IMG/VR virus record: IMGVR_UViG_3300022822_000014
Coordinates: 1 to 64,000 of that record
DNA length: 64,000 nt
Strand: one strand, 5' to 3'
Source: a virus
Shown here: positions 40,306-47,481 of the stretch, piece after piece
How positions within the stretch are numbered: the stretch's first letter is position 1
Layout of the letters: the number at the start of each line of letters is the position of its first letter
The notes under the pieces: generated by a model
Databases searched by the model: none
What the model was told of the DNA's origin: nothing
What the model saw: only the letters and a program-made list of their open reading frames with translations
Program-made: the position numbers and the translations under genes

Positions 40306-41010
40306 ATGTCAAAAAAGTTTATTACCGGAACTGAATTAGTTCAAGCAGGATTTGCAAACGGAATCTCAACACAGTTAGCAGCTAAACAGCTAAAAGACGG
40401 CCCAGAAGCTACCCTTACCGAAATTGAAAAAAGTACTATTATTGTAAATGCATCTACAGCATTTGCAGATTTCCTTACAGCTTTAGGGGTAGATTATAAA
40501 GCAGATCCTAATTCTTCCGATACTCCAATGAGAGTAGCTAAAGCGTACGTAAATGATTTATGGGCAGGAAGATACTCCCCTTTAGATAGGGTTACTGCTT
40601 TCCCTTCGGATGGATATGATGGAATCGTTCAAGAAAGTAGAATACCTGTAACATCAATGTGTTCTCACCATCACCAGCAAATCAGAGGAGAAGTGAGTAT
40701 TGCTTATATTGCTTCAGAAGACGGAAAAGTAGTGGGGTTATCTAAACTTAATAGGATTGTTGAACAATTCAGCAGAAGAGGTGCTATACAAGAGCAATTA
40801 ACAGTAGCAATCTGGAATGCAGTTAATAAGATTTGTGAAGGAAATCAAGGAGTAGCTGTTATGATTAATGCAACTCATGCTTGTGTATCCTGTAGAGGAG
40901 TAAAACATCAAGGAGCCGCTATGCAGACAGCTAAACTGTCCGGTGCATTTTTACATGAAGACTCGGCCAAAGCAGAGTTTTACAAAAACATAGAATTATC
41001 AATTAAATAA
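40306..41010 (+). CDS. folE: GTP cyclohydrolase I
   Basis: 234 residues. The core has TSMCSHHHQQIRGEVSIAY (zinc Cys and catalytic His, about 121-140), VVGLSKLNRIVEQFSRRG (helix with the family signature) and ACVSCRGVKHQGAAMQT (second zinc Cys). It opens GTP to dihydroneopterin triphosphate, the first step toward 7-deazaguanine made by QueD, QueE and QueC, and probably not for folate. The first 45 residues (ITGTELVQAGFANG) are an extension before the catalytic domain. Confidence 0.9.
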   Translation: MSKKFITGTELVQAGFANGISTQLAAKQLKDGPEATLTEIEKSTIIVNASTAFADFLTALGVDYKADPNSSDTPMRVAKAYVNDLWAGRYSPLDRVTAFPSDGYDGIVQESRIPVTSMCSHHHQQIRGEVSIAYIASEDGKVVGLSKLNRIVEQFSRRGAIQEQLTVAIWNAVNKICEGNQGVAVMINATHACVSCRGVKHQGAAMQTAKLSGAFLHEDSAKAEFYKNIELSIK

Positions 41011-41019
41011 AAAACAGAA

Positions 41020-41223
41020 ATGACACAGTATTGGCAAGTAACCGCTCAATTCGAAAGAGAAAATGACAGAGGTAGGATTCAAAAAATTAAAGAAGTATAC
41101 CTAGTAGATGCTTTAACAGGAACAGAGGCAGAAGCTAAGACCTATAAAGCGTTAGAAACTGAAGGTGAAACAGGATTTAAGATTATAAGCCTTACAGAAT
41201 CTAGAATTATAAAAGTCATTTAA
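41020..41223 (+). CDS. DUF4494-like protein, 67 aa
   Basis: MTQYWQVTAQFERENDRGR, then EVYLVDALTGTEAEAKTYK: the W-x-V-x-x-x-x-E-x-E...E-x-Y-L-V-D-A layout fits DUF4494, a small Bacteroidota and phage family of unknown role. Followed by a terminator with TTCG loop. Confidence 0.6.
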   Translation: MTQYWQVTAQFERENDRGRIQKIKEVYLVDALTGTEAEAKTYKALETEGETGFKIISLTESRIIKVI

Positions 41224-41230
41224 AAAACAG

Positions 41231-41254
41231 TAGGTCCTTCGGGACCTATTTCTT
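41231..41254 (+). terminator. Terminator (UUCG tetraloop) fused to next promoter
   Basis: TAGGTCC/GGACCTA stem with TTCG loop, then ATTTCTT. The T-rich tail runs into a TTCTTATATTA promoter box (41250-41260). Confidence 0.7.
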
Positions 41255-41260
41255 ATATTA
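41250..41260 (+). promoter_or_regulatory. Promoter box TTCTTATATTA with GTTATA leader
   Basis: GTTATATG follows directly at the start of the MazG-like gene (41279). Shares bases with the terminator tail. Confidence 0.4.
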
Positions 41261-41278
41261 ATAAAAAATAAAAGTTAT

Positions 41279-41797
41279 ATGCAATTAAATTTATTTAACG
41301 AAAATAAAGGTAGTAAAGCTCCTATGAGTGTACCTTTCGTTAACGAAGTAGAGATATTTAACGCTACATTTGGAAAACCCAACAACTATGAACCCATTAT
41401 CCCCGAAAAAAAAGAATGGCAATTTGTCTATGACTTTATCCTCGAAGAACTTGAGGAATATAAACAAGCTTGCGAAAACGGAGACATCGTGGAAGTTTTG
41501 GACGCTCTTTGCGATATTACTTATGTTTCCCTTGGGAACGGTGTTATGCTACACGGCCTTAAAGATAAGATATGGCCAGCATATCAAGAAGTACAAGGAA
41601 GTAATATGTCAAAAGCTTGTACAACTGAGGAAGAAGCCATACTTACCGTCAGCAAAAGAAGTAAGGAACAAGGTGAGGCCTGCCATTTTGAGAAAATTGC
41701 GGAAGGAAGGTATATTGTCTATAGATCAAGAGATAAAAAAGTAATGAAGTCTATTAACTACTATAGACCTAACCTTAAACAATTTTTCAATGATTAA
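41279..41797 (+). CDS. MazG-like / phosphoribosyl-ATP pyrophosphohydrolase-like protein
   Basis: 172 residues. FVYDFILEELEEYKQACE (about 57-75) supplies E-E-x-x-E and VLDALCDITYVSLGNGV the second helix D-x-x-x-D, the metal-binding pattern of all-alpha NTP pyrophosphohydrolases. The C-terminal half (EACHFEKIAEGRYIVYRSRD) is an extra domain. Could remove non-canonical or deazapurine nucleotides, or alter (p)ppGpp signalling; substrate unknown. Confidence 0.75.
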   Translation: MQLNLFNENKGSKAPMSVPFVNEVEIFNATFGKPNNYEPIIPEKKEWQFVYDFILEELEEYKQACENGDIVEVLDALCDITYVSLGNGVMLHGLKDKIWPAYQEVQGSNMSKACTTEEEAILTVSKRSKEQGEACHFEKIAEGRYIVYRSRDKKVMKSINYYRPNLKQFFND

Positions 41798-42008
41798 TTT
41801 AGACGAACATAAAATTTTTAATCACGACTTAAAGTTAGAGACTGTTCCTCTTTCTGTTGCAAAAGCAGCTGTCGCCGAAGCCCTAGAGTCTGTAAGTGCA
41901 AATACAGTAACTGAACTAGAGAGTGTTATGAGTTTGATTCAAAAATCTATGTTAGAAATGAATGAAGCTGTAGAGGAATTATCAAAATTAGAGAACTTAG
42001 ATGATTAA
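41790..42008 (+). CDS. Hypothetical helical protein, 72 aa
   Basis: MINLDEHKIFNHDLKLETV then continuous helix with Ala and Glu (VAEALESVSANTVTELESV). Overlaps its neighbours by 8 bases on each side, so it is translationally linked to the MazG-like and dpdA genes. Confidence 0.5.
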   Translation: MINLDEHKIFNHDLKLETVPLSVAKAAVAEALESVSANTVTELESVMSLIQKSMLEMNEAVEELSKLENLDD

Positions 42009-42795
42009 AATAGCACATGAATCCCCGAAGAGTATCTCCCAGCTAGTAGAAAGTGTAACTGATTATAGTTATGCTCTCGTGCACCTTTTCGAAGAAGATA
42101 CTCAATACTTAGCACAGTTCGAAGAAGCAGTAGCAAACGGCCGTGAAGTTATATTGGATAATTCTATATTTGAATTAGAAGAAGCATTCAATGAAGAAGG
42201 ATTCGTAAAATGGGTTAAACATTTAAAGCCGGAATGGTATATAGTTCCCGATGCATTGGAAGATGCAAAAAGAACGATGTCTAATATGGCTGGTTGGAAC
42301 TTACGACAGAAAGATGTACCGGGAAAGAAAATTGGAGTAGTTCAAGGTAAAACATATGAGCAAATAAAAGCCTGTTATGATTATATGGATAAGATAAGTG
42401 GAGTTGATATGATAGCTATATCCTTTGATTACTCTTACTATACCGTATCTGTCCCTCATCCTAACAAGTACGTAAGTTGGATGTTAGGAAGAGTTAAACT
42501 TTTAGGAGACCTATTAAGAGACGGTATAATAAACGTAAATAAACCTCACCATCTATTAGGAAGCTCACTATATTGGGAAGGTCAGTTCTATAAGGACTCA
42601 GACTATAACTGGATATATTCGATGGATACTTCGAACCCTGTAGTATATGGAATGAAAGTAGGTGAATACGGAGGGTTAACATGGGATAAACCTTCAGTTA
42701 AACTGCACACACTTATCGACACAAATATTAGTACTATTCCTATTGAATCTGTACTAGAGAACATTAAGTCTTTTAGAAAAGCCTGGAATGGGTAG
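42001..42795 (+). CDS. dpdA: DpdA-like DNA deazaguanine transglycosylase (TGT family)
   Basis: 264 residues. VILDNSIFELEEAFNEEGF (about 42-60), PEWYIVPDALEDAKRT and KKIGVVQGKTYEQIKACYDY follow the order of phage DpdA proteins, TIM-barrel relatives of tRNA-guanine transglycosylase without the zinc tail. It exchanges guanine in DNA for a 7-deazaguanine made by the Que genes nearby. The length is at the short end for phage DpdA. With QueF at 45697, the inserted base may be preQ1 or preQ0. Confidence 0.75.
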   Translation: MIKIAHESPKSISQLVESVTDYSYALVHLFEEDTQYLAQFEEAVANGREVILDNSIFELEEAFNEEGFVKWVKHLKPEWYIVPDALEDAKRTMSNMAGWNLRQKDVPGKKIGVVQGKTYEQIKACYDYMDKISGVDMIAISFDYSYYTVSVPHPNKYVSWMLGRVKLLGDLLRDGIINVNKPHHLLGSSLYWEGQFYKDSDYNWIYSMDTSNPVVYGMKVGEYGGLTWDKPSVKLHTLIDTNISTIPIESVLENIKSFRKAWNG

Positions 42796-42824
42796 TCCCT
42801 ATTAGGGTGTTCTCTTCCTCAAGA

Positions 42825-42833
42825 CTATTTATA
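42825..42833 (+). promoter_or_regulatory. Late-type promoter motif CTATTTATA
   Basis: Thirteen bases before the ATG of the GIY-YIG gene at 42846. Confidence 0.45.
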
Positions 42834-42845
42834 TAAAAGTATAAT

Positions 42846-43565
42846 ATGAAAATAGTTGGATATAGAACTGAAAACAAAGTAAATGGACACTTTTATTACG
42901 GTGTACGGACTTTAAGAAAGGAAAACGATCCGTATTTAGGTTCTGGCCTAAGGCTTAAGAAAGCAGTAGACAGGTACGGCAAAGGTAACTTCGTGAGAAT
43001 CGATTTATTAGATTTTGAAACTTTTGCAGAAGCTTTAGAATGGGAAAGAGGAATAATAACTGAAGAGTTAATAAATACCCCAGAATGTTATAACCTTAAA
43101 CCTGGCGGAGCAGGAGGAGGCACCCCTTGGACAGAAGAAAGAAAAGAGAAACATAAAGAAAAGAAGAGTTATAAAAAAACCCAGGAAACAATAAAGAAAA
43201 TGTCAAAAGCAGCAATTTTAAGGTTTAAGACAGAACCTGGAACGTTCCTAGGAAAAGTACATACGGAAGAAACAAAAAAGAATCTCTCGGAAAGGAGAAA
43301 AGGAAAACCCGGATATAATAAAGGAAAGAAATTAAACCTGACCGAAAATAGACGTAAAGAACTTCGGAAACCCAAATCGCAACAGGTAAAAAATAAGATA
43401 TCAAGATCCTTGTGCAAACTAACAGAATACCAGGTTAAATTCCTACAAGAAGAATTTGTAGATAGGTACGGGGAAAGAACTAAAGTTTGTAAACAGTGGG
43501 GGATAAATTTAGACCAAATAGCACGTATAATAGGAAGAAGAAATGGCAACAAGAGCAAAGTATAA
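42846..43565 (+). CDS. GIY-YIG homing endonuclease after dpdA
   Basis: 239 residues. GYRTENKVNGHFYYGVRTL (G-Y-R...F-Y-Y-G in place of GIY-YIG), YLGSGLRLKKAVDRYGKGNF, EWERGIITEEL with the catalytic Glu and NLKPGGAGGG; C-terminal NUMOD-like repeats (FLGKVHTEETKKNLSER) and a helix-turn-helix-like end (VCKQWGINLDQIARIIGRR). Its own late-type box and extragenic position between modification genes are typical of free-standing homing endonucleases. Overlaps the next gene by 23 bases. Confidence 0.85.
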   Translation: MKIVGYRTENKVNGHFYYGVRTLRKENDPYLGSGLRLKKAVDRYGKGNFVRIDLLDFETFAEALEWERGIITEELINTPECYNLKPGGAGGGTPWTEERKEKHKEKKSYKKTQETIKKMSKAAILRFKTEPGTFLGKVHTEETKKNLSERRKGKPGYNKGKKLNLTENRRKELRKPKSQQVKNKISRSLCKLTEYQVKFLQEEFVDRYGERTKVCKQWGINLDQIARIIGRRNGNKSKV

Positions 43566-43737
43566 AAAAGGAGATAAGGTAGATTTTTCTTTTGCTGGTG
43601 CGACTGAAACTGGCACCATCCAGGAAATTAAAATTGAAAAATTAAATAATAAACAAGAAGTAACTTACTATATAACAAACAGTAGGTATAAATACCCATC
43701 GGTACTAGAGACTAAAGTGTTAAAAAAATTATGGTGA
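43543..43737 (+). CDS. Small beta-barrel-like protein, 64 aa
   Basis: MATRAKYKKGDKVDFSFAG then ETGTIQEIKIEK and VTYYITNSRYKYPSV: alternating strands with a K-x-G-D-x-V start, like KOW/Tudor-like domains. Start lies in the 3' end of the GIY-YIG gene. Function unknown. Confidence 0.5.
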   Translation: MATRAKYKKGDKVDFSFAGATETGTIQEIKIEKLNNKQEVTYYITNSRYKYPSVLETKVLKKLW

Positions 43738-43784
43738 TTTACGGAATTTTCGATAAAGTATCAGGAAAAGGTATAATAACTTAA
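43731..43784 (+). CDS. Possible 17-residue ORF
   Basis: MVIYGIFDKVSGKGIIT; overlaps the preceding gene's stop by 7 bases. It could be a remnant of a small gene; weakly supported. Confidence 0.2.
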   Translation: MVIYGIFDKVSGKGIIT

Positions 43785-43799
43785 ATAGAAAGGATAAAA

Positions 43800-44360
43800 A
43801 TGAATAATATTCCAAAAAGATTTTGGATAGTTTTTTTTTCACAAACAGGTACTGAGATAGTGGATTTAGCCAAAGCTTTAAATAGGTGGCCGGATTTAAT
43901 AGTAACAAATAAAAGACCGAAAGAACTTAGAACTATTAATCCTGAGTTAGAAGGTAAAGTAGTATTTGTAGAGAATAAACCTACTACTGAGGAACTTAAA
44001 CTTATTTTAAGACCATACAAAAACCCCATAATAAGCTTACATGGTTGGTTAAGAATAATGCCTGAAGGGATATGCAAATCGTATTCAATTTATAATGGTC
44101 ACCCTGGACTAATAGTAGATTATCCGGAACTTAAAGGAAAAGATCCTCAAGTTAGGACCTACAAAGGCATCCAGAAAGGTATCTACGAAACTGCGGGATG
44201 TGTAATTCATAAAGTAACACCTGGAGTAGATGAAGGTAGTGTAGAATCTTTCGAAAGATTTAATACACATACAGTAGAAAGTTTAGATGATTTATTTGAT
44301 GTCTTAAGGGATAGGAGTTTATACCTTTGGGTACAGTTTTTTAAAAGCAAAGCAGTATAG
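43800..44360 (+). CDS. Formyltransferase-fold protein (PurN/GART-like)
   Basis: 186 residues. PIISLHGWLRIMPEGICKS leads to IYNGHPGLIVDYPELKGKDP (about 96-115), which gives the N-x-H-P catalytic motif of 10-formyl-THF-dependent transferases, and VIHKVTPGVDEGSVES gives the catalytic Asp loop. It transfers a formyl group to an amine, but the substrate is not PurN's GAR by context: it lies between dpdA and queF, next to a ferredoxin, so a modified nucleobase, sugar or amino group is possible. Confidence 0.75.
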   Translation: MNNIPKRFWIVFFSQTGTEIVDLAKALNRWPDLIVTNKRPKELRTINPELEGKVVFVENKPTTEELKLILRPYKNPIISLHGWLRIMPEGICKSYSIYNGHPGLIVDYPELKGKDPQVRTYKGIQKGIYETAGCVIHKVTPGVDEGSVESFERFNTHTVESLDDLFDVLRDRSLYLWVQFFKSKAV

Positions 44361-44683
44361 TGACAGACATTACCTTTACAGTAATAGACAGAGAAGGAAT
44401 AGAACATAAAGTGACTGCCCCTACTGATATGAATATGAATATGATGGAAGCTCTAAAACTTAATGAGTTCCCAATAGAAGCCATATGTGGGGGAATGGCA
44501 ATGTGCGCTACCTGTCAATGTTATATAGAATCAGACCACATACTACCAGAAATGACTGATGAAGAAGATTCTATGCTAGAAGACGTATATATGATAAGGA
44601 ACCCCAACAGCAGACTCACCTGTCAAATACCGGTAACCGAAGATTTAGATGGGTTAAAATTAACTATTGCACCAGTTGTATAG
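44360..44683 (+). CDS. [2Fe-2S] ferredoxin, adrenodoxin type
   Basis: 107 residues; GTG start overlaps the preceding TAG stop (TAGTG). EAICGGMAMCATCQCYIESD has C-x5-C-x2-C and NSRLTCQIPV the fourth Cys, as in adrenodoxin-type ferredoxins. Second ferredoxin in this region; it may feed an oxygenase or radical enzyme. The dioxygenase-like P4H is not a normal client, so the partner is unknown. Confidence 0.85.
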   Translation: MTDITFTVIDREGIEHKVTAPTDMNMNMMEALKLNEFPIEAICGGMAMCATCQCYIESDHILPEMTDEEDSMLEDVYMIRNPNSRLTCQIPVTEDLDGLKLTIAPVV

Positions 44684-44694
44684 TAAGGAAAATA

Positions 44695-44706
44695 TTCGTA
44701 TCTTTA
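44695..44706 (+). promoter_or_regulatory. Promoter box TTCGTATCTTTA with GTTATA leader
   Basis: GTTATA follows at about 44720, directly before the ATG at 44730. Confidence 0.5.
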
Positions 44707-44729
44707 ATAAGAAGTAATAGGTTATAAAA

Positions 44730-45248
44730 ATGATAAAAAGAGTTGCATTAGTTGGAGCGAGTAGTACGGGTAAAACCACAGTCTACGAATTACTATTAAA
44801 TAAACTACCAGAATATAAATTTATTAATGAATCGACTAGAACAGTTAAAAGTTACGGATTCCCTATTAACGAAAAAGGAACTTCTGAAACTCAATTAGCT
44901 ATTAGTTCATTTCATTTAGAAGCCCTATTAAAACCTAATAATCTACTTTTAGATAGATGTTATATGGATTTAGTAGTGTATAGTTCTTTAATGCCTAACT
45001 GTTCCAAAGAAGCAAATAGGTACATAGAATCTACTTGGAACAGAATCCAAAGCGAATATACACATTATATTTATTTTCCTATTGAATTTGAATCTGTCGA
45101 TGACGGAGTAAGAAGCGTTAATGAAGGGTGGAGAAAAGATGTGGACAATACCTTTAATAAACTATTAAACGATTTAAAAACCCCCCACCTGACCGTAACA
45201 GGGTCACCATTACAAAGAGTTAATCAAATCTTAAATTTTATAAATTAA
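44730..45248 (+). CDS. P-loop kinase, NadR/AAA_28-like
   Basis: 172 residues. IKRVALVGASSTGKTTVYE (Walker A at 8-16), then FINESTRTVKSYGFP, LLLDRCYMDLVVYSSLM (Walker B-like D-R) and GVRSVNEGWRKDVDNTF, in the order of NadR-type nicotinamide riboside kinases and related nucleotide kinases. The substrate may be a nucleoside or cofactor precursor. Confidence 0.72.
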   Translation: MIKRVALVGASSTGKTTVYELLLNKLPEYKFINESTRTVKSYGFPINEKGTSETQLAISSFHLEALLKPNNLLLDRCYMDLVVYSSLMPNCSKEANRYIESTWNRIQSEYTHYIYFPIEFESVDDGVRSVNEGWRKDVDNTFNKLLNDLKTPHLTVTGSPLQRVNQILNFIN

Positions 45249-45254
45249 AATAGG

Positions 45255-45710
45255 ATGTTTACACAACTAGAACCGGGTTTATTGCAAAAAAGGAATTCAC
45301 AGATTGAGCTATGGAAAAAAGTACCCCTCTGGGCTTCAAAGATATACTTAATGACATTCAGAAAATATTTTGAAGAGTATACATTAGAGGTGGTAAAAAT
45401 AGGACAAACAGCCTTTTATGAAACTTACGATAGGATACTTTATAACCATGCTATTTTTAAAGAAGGAAAAGAGAAAGAATATATAAAAGATACTATGTTT
45501 GGGTACTACGATGAAATTAAGGTAAATACCAGCGCAATGTTACCTTCCGGTAAAGTGGATGATATTGAAAAGGAAGTTTTAAGGCTATGGGGCCCACAAG
45601 ATTTGGAAATACCTAAGATGAATGGTATGAGTGAAATGAGAAAGTATAGTAAAGAGAGATATGCAATTGCAAGTTTAATAATAGAAAAAAATAGATATGT
45701 CAAACGTTAA
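45255..45710 (+). CDS. Hypothetical protein, 151 aa, upstream of queF
   Basis: Starts MFTQLEPGLLQKRNSQIEL, mostly helical with Tyr-rich segments (IYLMTFRKYFEEYTLEVVK) and a basic C-terminus. Overlaps queF by 14 bases. No family recognised. Confidence 0.5.
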   Translation: MFTQLEPGLLQKRNSQIELWKKVPLWASKIYLMTFRKYFEEYTLEVVKIGQTAFYETYDRILYNHAIFKEGKEKEYIKDTMFGYYDEIKVNTSAMLPSGKVDDIEKEVLRLWGPQDLEIPKMNGMSEMRKYSKERYAIASLIIEKNRYVKR

Positions 45711-46599
45711 AAATTACGAAGAAGTAATTGCTTTAGCTAGCAAACATTTAGGGAAAGTAGGAGGAGATGGATATTCAGATCAATACAATCCTGAACTACT
45801 AGTTAAAATCCCCCGTTATTTAAACCGAGAAGGTTATGGATTAACAGGAAAAGAATTTGTTGGTGTAGATGTATGGAATGCATACGAAGTATCAGCAATT
45901 ACATCTAAAGGTCAACCGGTAGCAGGAATGCTAAAAATTGTATGCCCTTCAGATTCAGAAAACCACGTAGAATCTAAATCTATAAAGTTATATTTAAATT
46001 CATTTAATATGACTAAAATTGGAATTTCGGCAAGAGACTGTATCAAAGGTATCCAAGCTAGAGTTAAAAGAGATTTAGATGAATTATTAGAAACAGATAC
46101 CATAGTTTCATTTTATTCAACTTCTGATGAAGTACCAGCACTCTCTTTTGAAGGCTACAAAGATGTAGCCGAAGTAGCTAATCTAGACGAAATTGACTTT
46201 ACATCATTTCAATCAGATGCAACTCAATTAGAAGGCACAGGGAAACCAGGTAATATTAAATTCTCATCAAATTTATTAAGATCAAATTGTAGAGTTACAA
46301 ACCAACCAGATTGGGGGGATGTATACATTAACATTAAAGGTAATAATGTTCCTACAGCGGAATCATTAGCCCGGTACATAGTATCTCATAGAACAGTTTC
46401 TCATTTTCATGAAGAAATTTGTGAAATGATATTTGCTCATTTATCTGAAGCATTTAAACCAGAAGAACTAATGGTATCATGTCTTTATACACGAAGAGGG
46501 GGATTGGATATTAACCCAATTAGGGCAACACATTCTATGTTAATACCTGAATTTTATACATCCCCAAATTATCGAATTGCTAAAACACTACGTCAGTAA
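45697..46599 (+). CDS. queF: 7-cyano-7-deazaguanine reductase (QueF, bimodular type)
   Basis: 300 residues. N-terminal module: VDVWNAYEVSAITSKGQP and VESKSIKLYLNSFNMTKIG, the E-S-K-S-x-K-L-Y-L-N-S-F substrate motif of QueF. C-terminal module: LLRSNCRVTNQPDWGDVYI with the catalytic Cys, TVSHFHEEICEMIFAHL with the NADPH/metal His and Glu, and YTRRGGLDINPIRATHS. It reduces preQ0 to preQ1 with NADPH. Length and order match the bimodular E. coli type. With QueC and DpdA in the window, the phage could place preQ1 in its DNA. Confidence 0.88.
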   Translation: MSNVKNYEEVIALASKHLGKVGGDGYSDQYNPELLVKIPRYLNREGYGLTGKEFVGVDVWNAYEVSAITSKGQPVAGMLKIVCPSDSENHVESKSIKLYLNSFNMTKIGISARDCIKGIQARVKRDLDELLETDTIVSFYSTSDEVPALSFEGYKDVAEVANLDEIDFTSFQSDATQLEGTGKPGNIKFSSNLLRSNCRVTNQPDWGDVYINIKGNNVPTAESLARYIVSHRTVSHFHEEICEMIFAHLSEAFKPEELMVSCLYTRRGGLDINPIRATHSMLIPEFYTSPNYRIAKTLRQ

Positions 46600-46853
46600 T
46601 GAAAGAAACAGTAGAAAAAGCAGAATTAATTGCAATCCGTGTTCCACCAGGAGATAATTGGCAATTAACTATAGATAAAGACATAACCGTGGAGGGGCTA
46701 GTACCAACATTGACCCAATACATGAGAAAAACAAAATTTAAAGGCAACTACAGGTTAGAACCTTTGAATGGAAAGCTGTTTATACTTAAAGAAGAAGAAG
46801 TTGAAATACAAGAACCCGAAGCAGTAGTTTTTGATTTGTACGGTGAAAACTAA
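46599..46853 (+). CDS. Hypothetical acidic protein, 84 aa
   Basis: MKETVEKAELIAIRVPPGD, then WQLTIDKDITVEGLVPTLT; TAATG overlap with queF and one-base overlap with the J-domain gene. Small alpha/beta protein, unknown role. Confidence 0.45.
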   Translation: MKETVEKAELIAIRVPPGDNWQLTIDKDITVEGLVPTLTQYMRKTKFKGNYRLEPLNGKLFILKEEEVEIQEPEAVVFDLYGEN

Positions 46854-47440
46854 TGTCAAAAGCACTCCAAAAACTAACCCATAAGTATGAATTCCTTAAA
46901 TTAGAATTAGAGGAAACTAAAGATGAACTTGCAACTTACCTAAGTAAGTGGAATAAATACTTTGGTAAATACTTCGCAGATAAAAATGCGGAAATGTGGG
47001 TTAATGAAGAGACAGGTGAAATGAAAAAAGAACCACCAGGAGAAGAACTAACTACTAACCGAAAATCTCGAAAAACTAAACCAGCAAAACTTAAAAAACT
47101 TTATAAACACCTTTCCAAATATATTCACCCAGATAAAGGAGGAAAGCAAGAAGACTTCAAGAAAATGAAACAATCCTACGAAGAGGAGGATTTATTAGAG
47201 CTACTTAAGTTTGCAGGTTTATATAAAATAGATTTTGAATTAGAAAAAGATGATGAGCTTTTAATCGAAAAGACTTGTTCTAATTTTCAACAGCAGATAG
47301 AAAACCATAAAGGATCTCTTGCTTGGGCATATTTTACAGGAGATAAAAGTAAAAAACTAGCAGTACTCCAAATGTTAGAAAAACACTTGGGAAAAGAAAT
47401 AAAAAAAGAAGATTACCCTCCTGAATTGTTGGAGGATTAG
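46853..47440 (+). CDS. J-domain protein (DnaJ-like)
   Basis: 195 residues. Residues 1-60 form a coiled coil (LTHKYEFLKLELEETKDEL). LKKLYKHLSKYIHPDKGGKQEDFKKM (about 81-107) holds the H-P-D tripeptide and helix II/III residues of a J domain; the rest is helical and charged. It should stimulate host DnaK. With GroES and GroEL encoded 3 kb downstream the phage brings most of a chaperone set. Confidence 0.7.
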   Translation: MSKALQKLTHKYEFLKLELEETKDELATYLSKWNKYFGKYFADKNAEMWVNEETGEMKKEPPGEELTTNRKSRKTKPAKLKKLYKHLSKYIHPDKGGKQEDFKKMKQSYEEEDLLELLKFAGLYKIDFELEKDDELLIEKTCSNFQQQIENHKGSLAWAYFTGDKSKKLAVLQMLEKHLGKEIKKEDYPPELLED

Positions 47441-47447
47441 AATATAA

Positions 47448-47459
47448 TTCGTATATTTA
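47448..47459 (+). promoter_or_regulatory. Promoter box TTCGTATATTTA with GTTATA leader
   Basis: Exact consensus; GTTATA 15 bases later, directly before the polymerase ATG at 47482. Confidence 0.55.
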
Positions 47460-47481
47460 AGTAGACTTAGAAAGGTTATAA

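Noticed and set aside
41370-41744. 124-codon frame inside the MazG-like gene
   Set aside because: Alternate frame of a gene with clear family motifs; no start signal or family resemblance.
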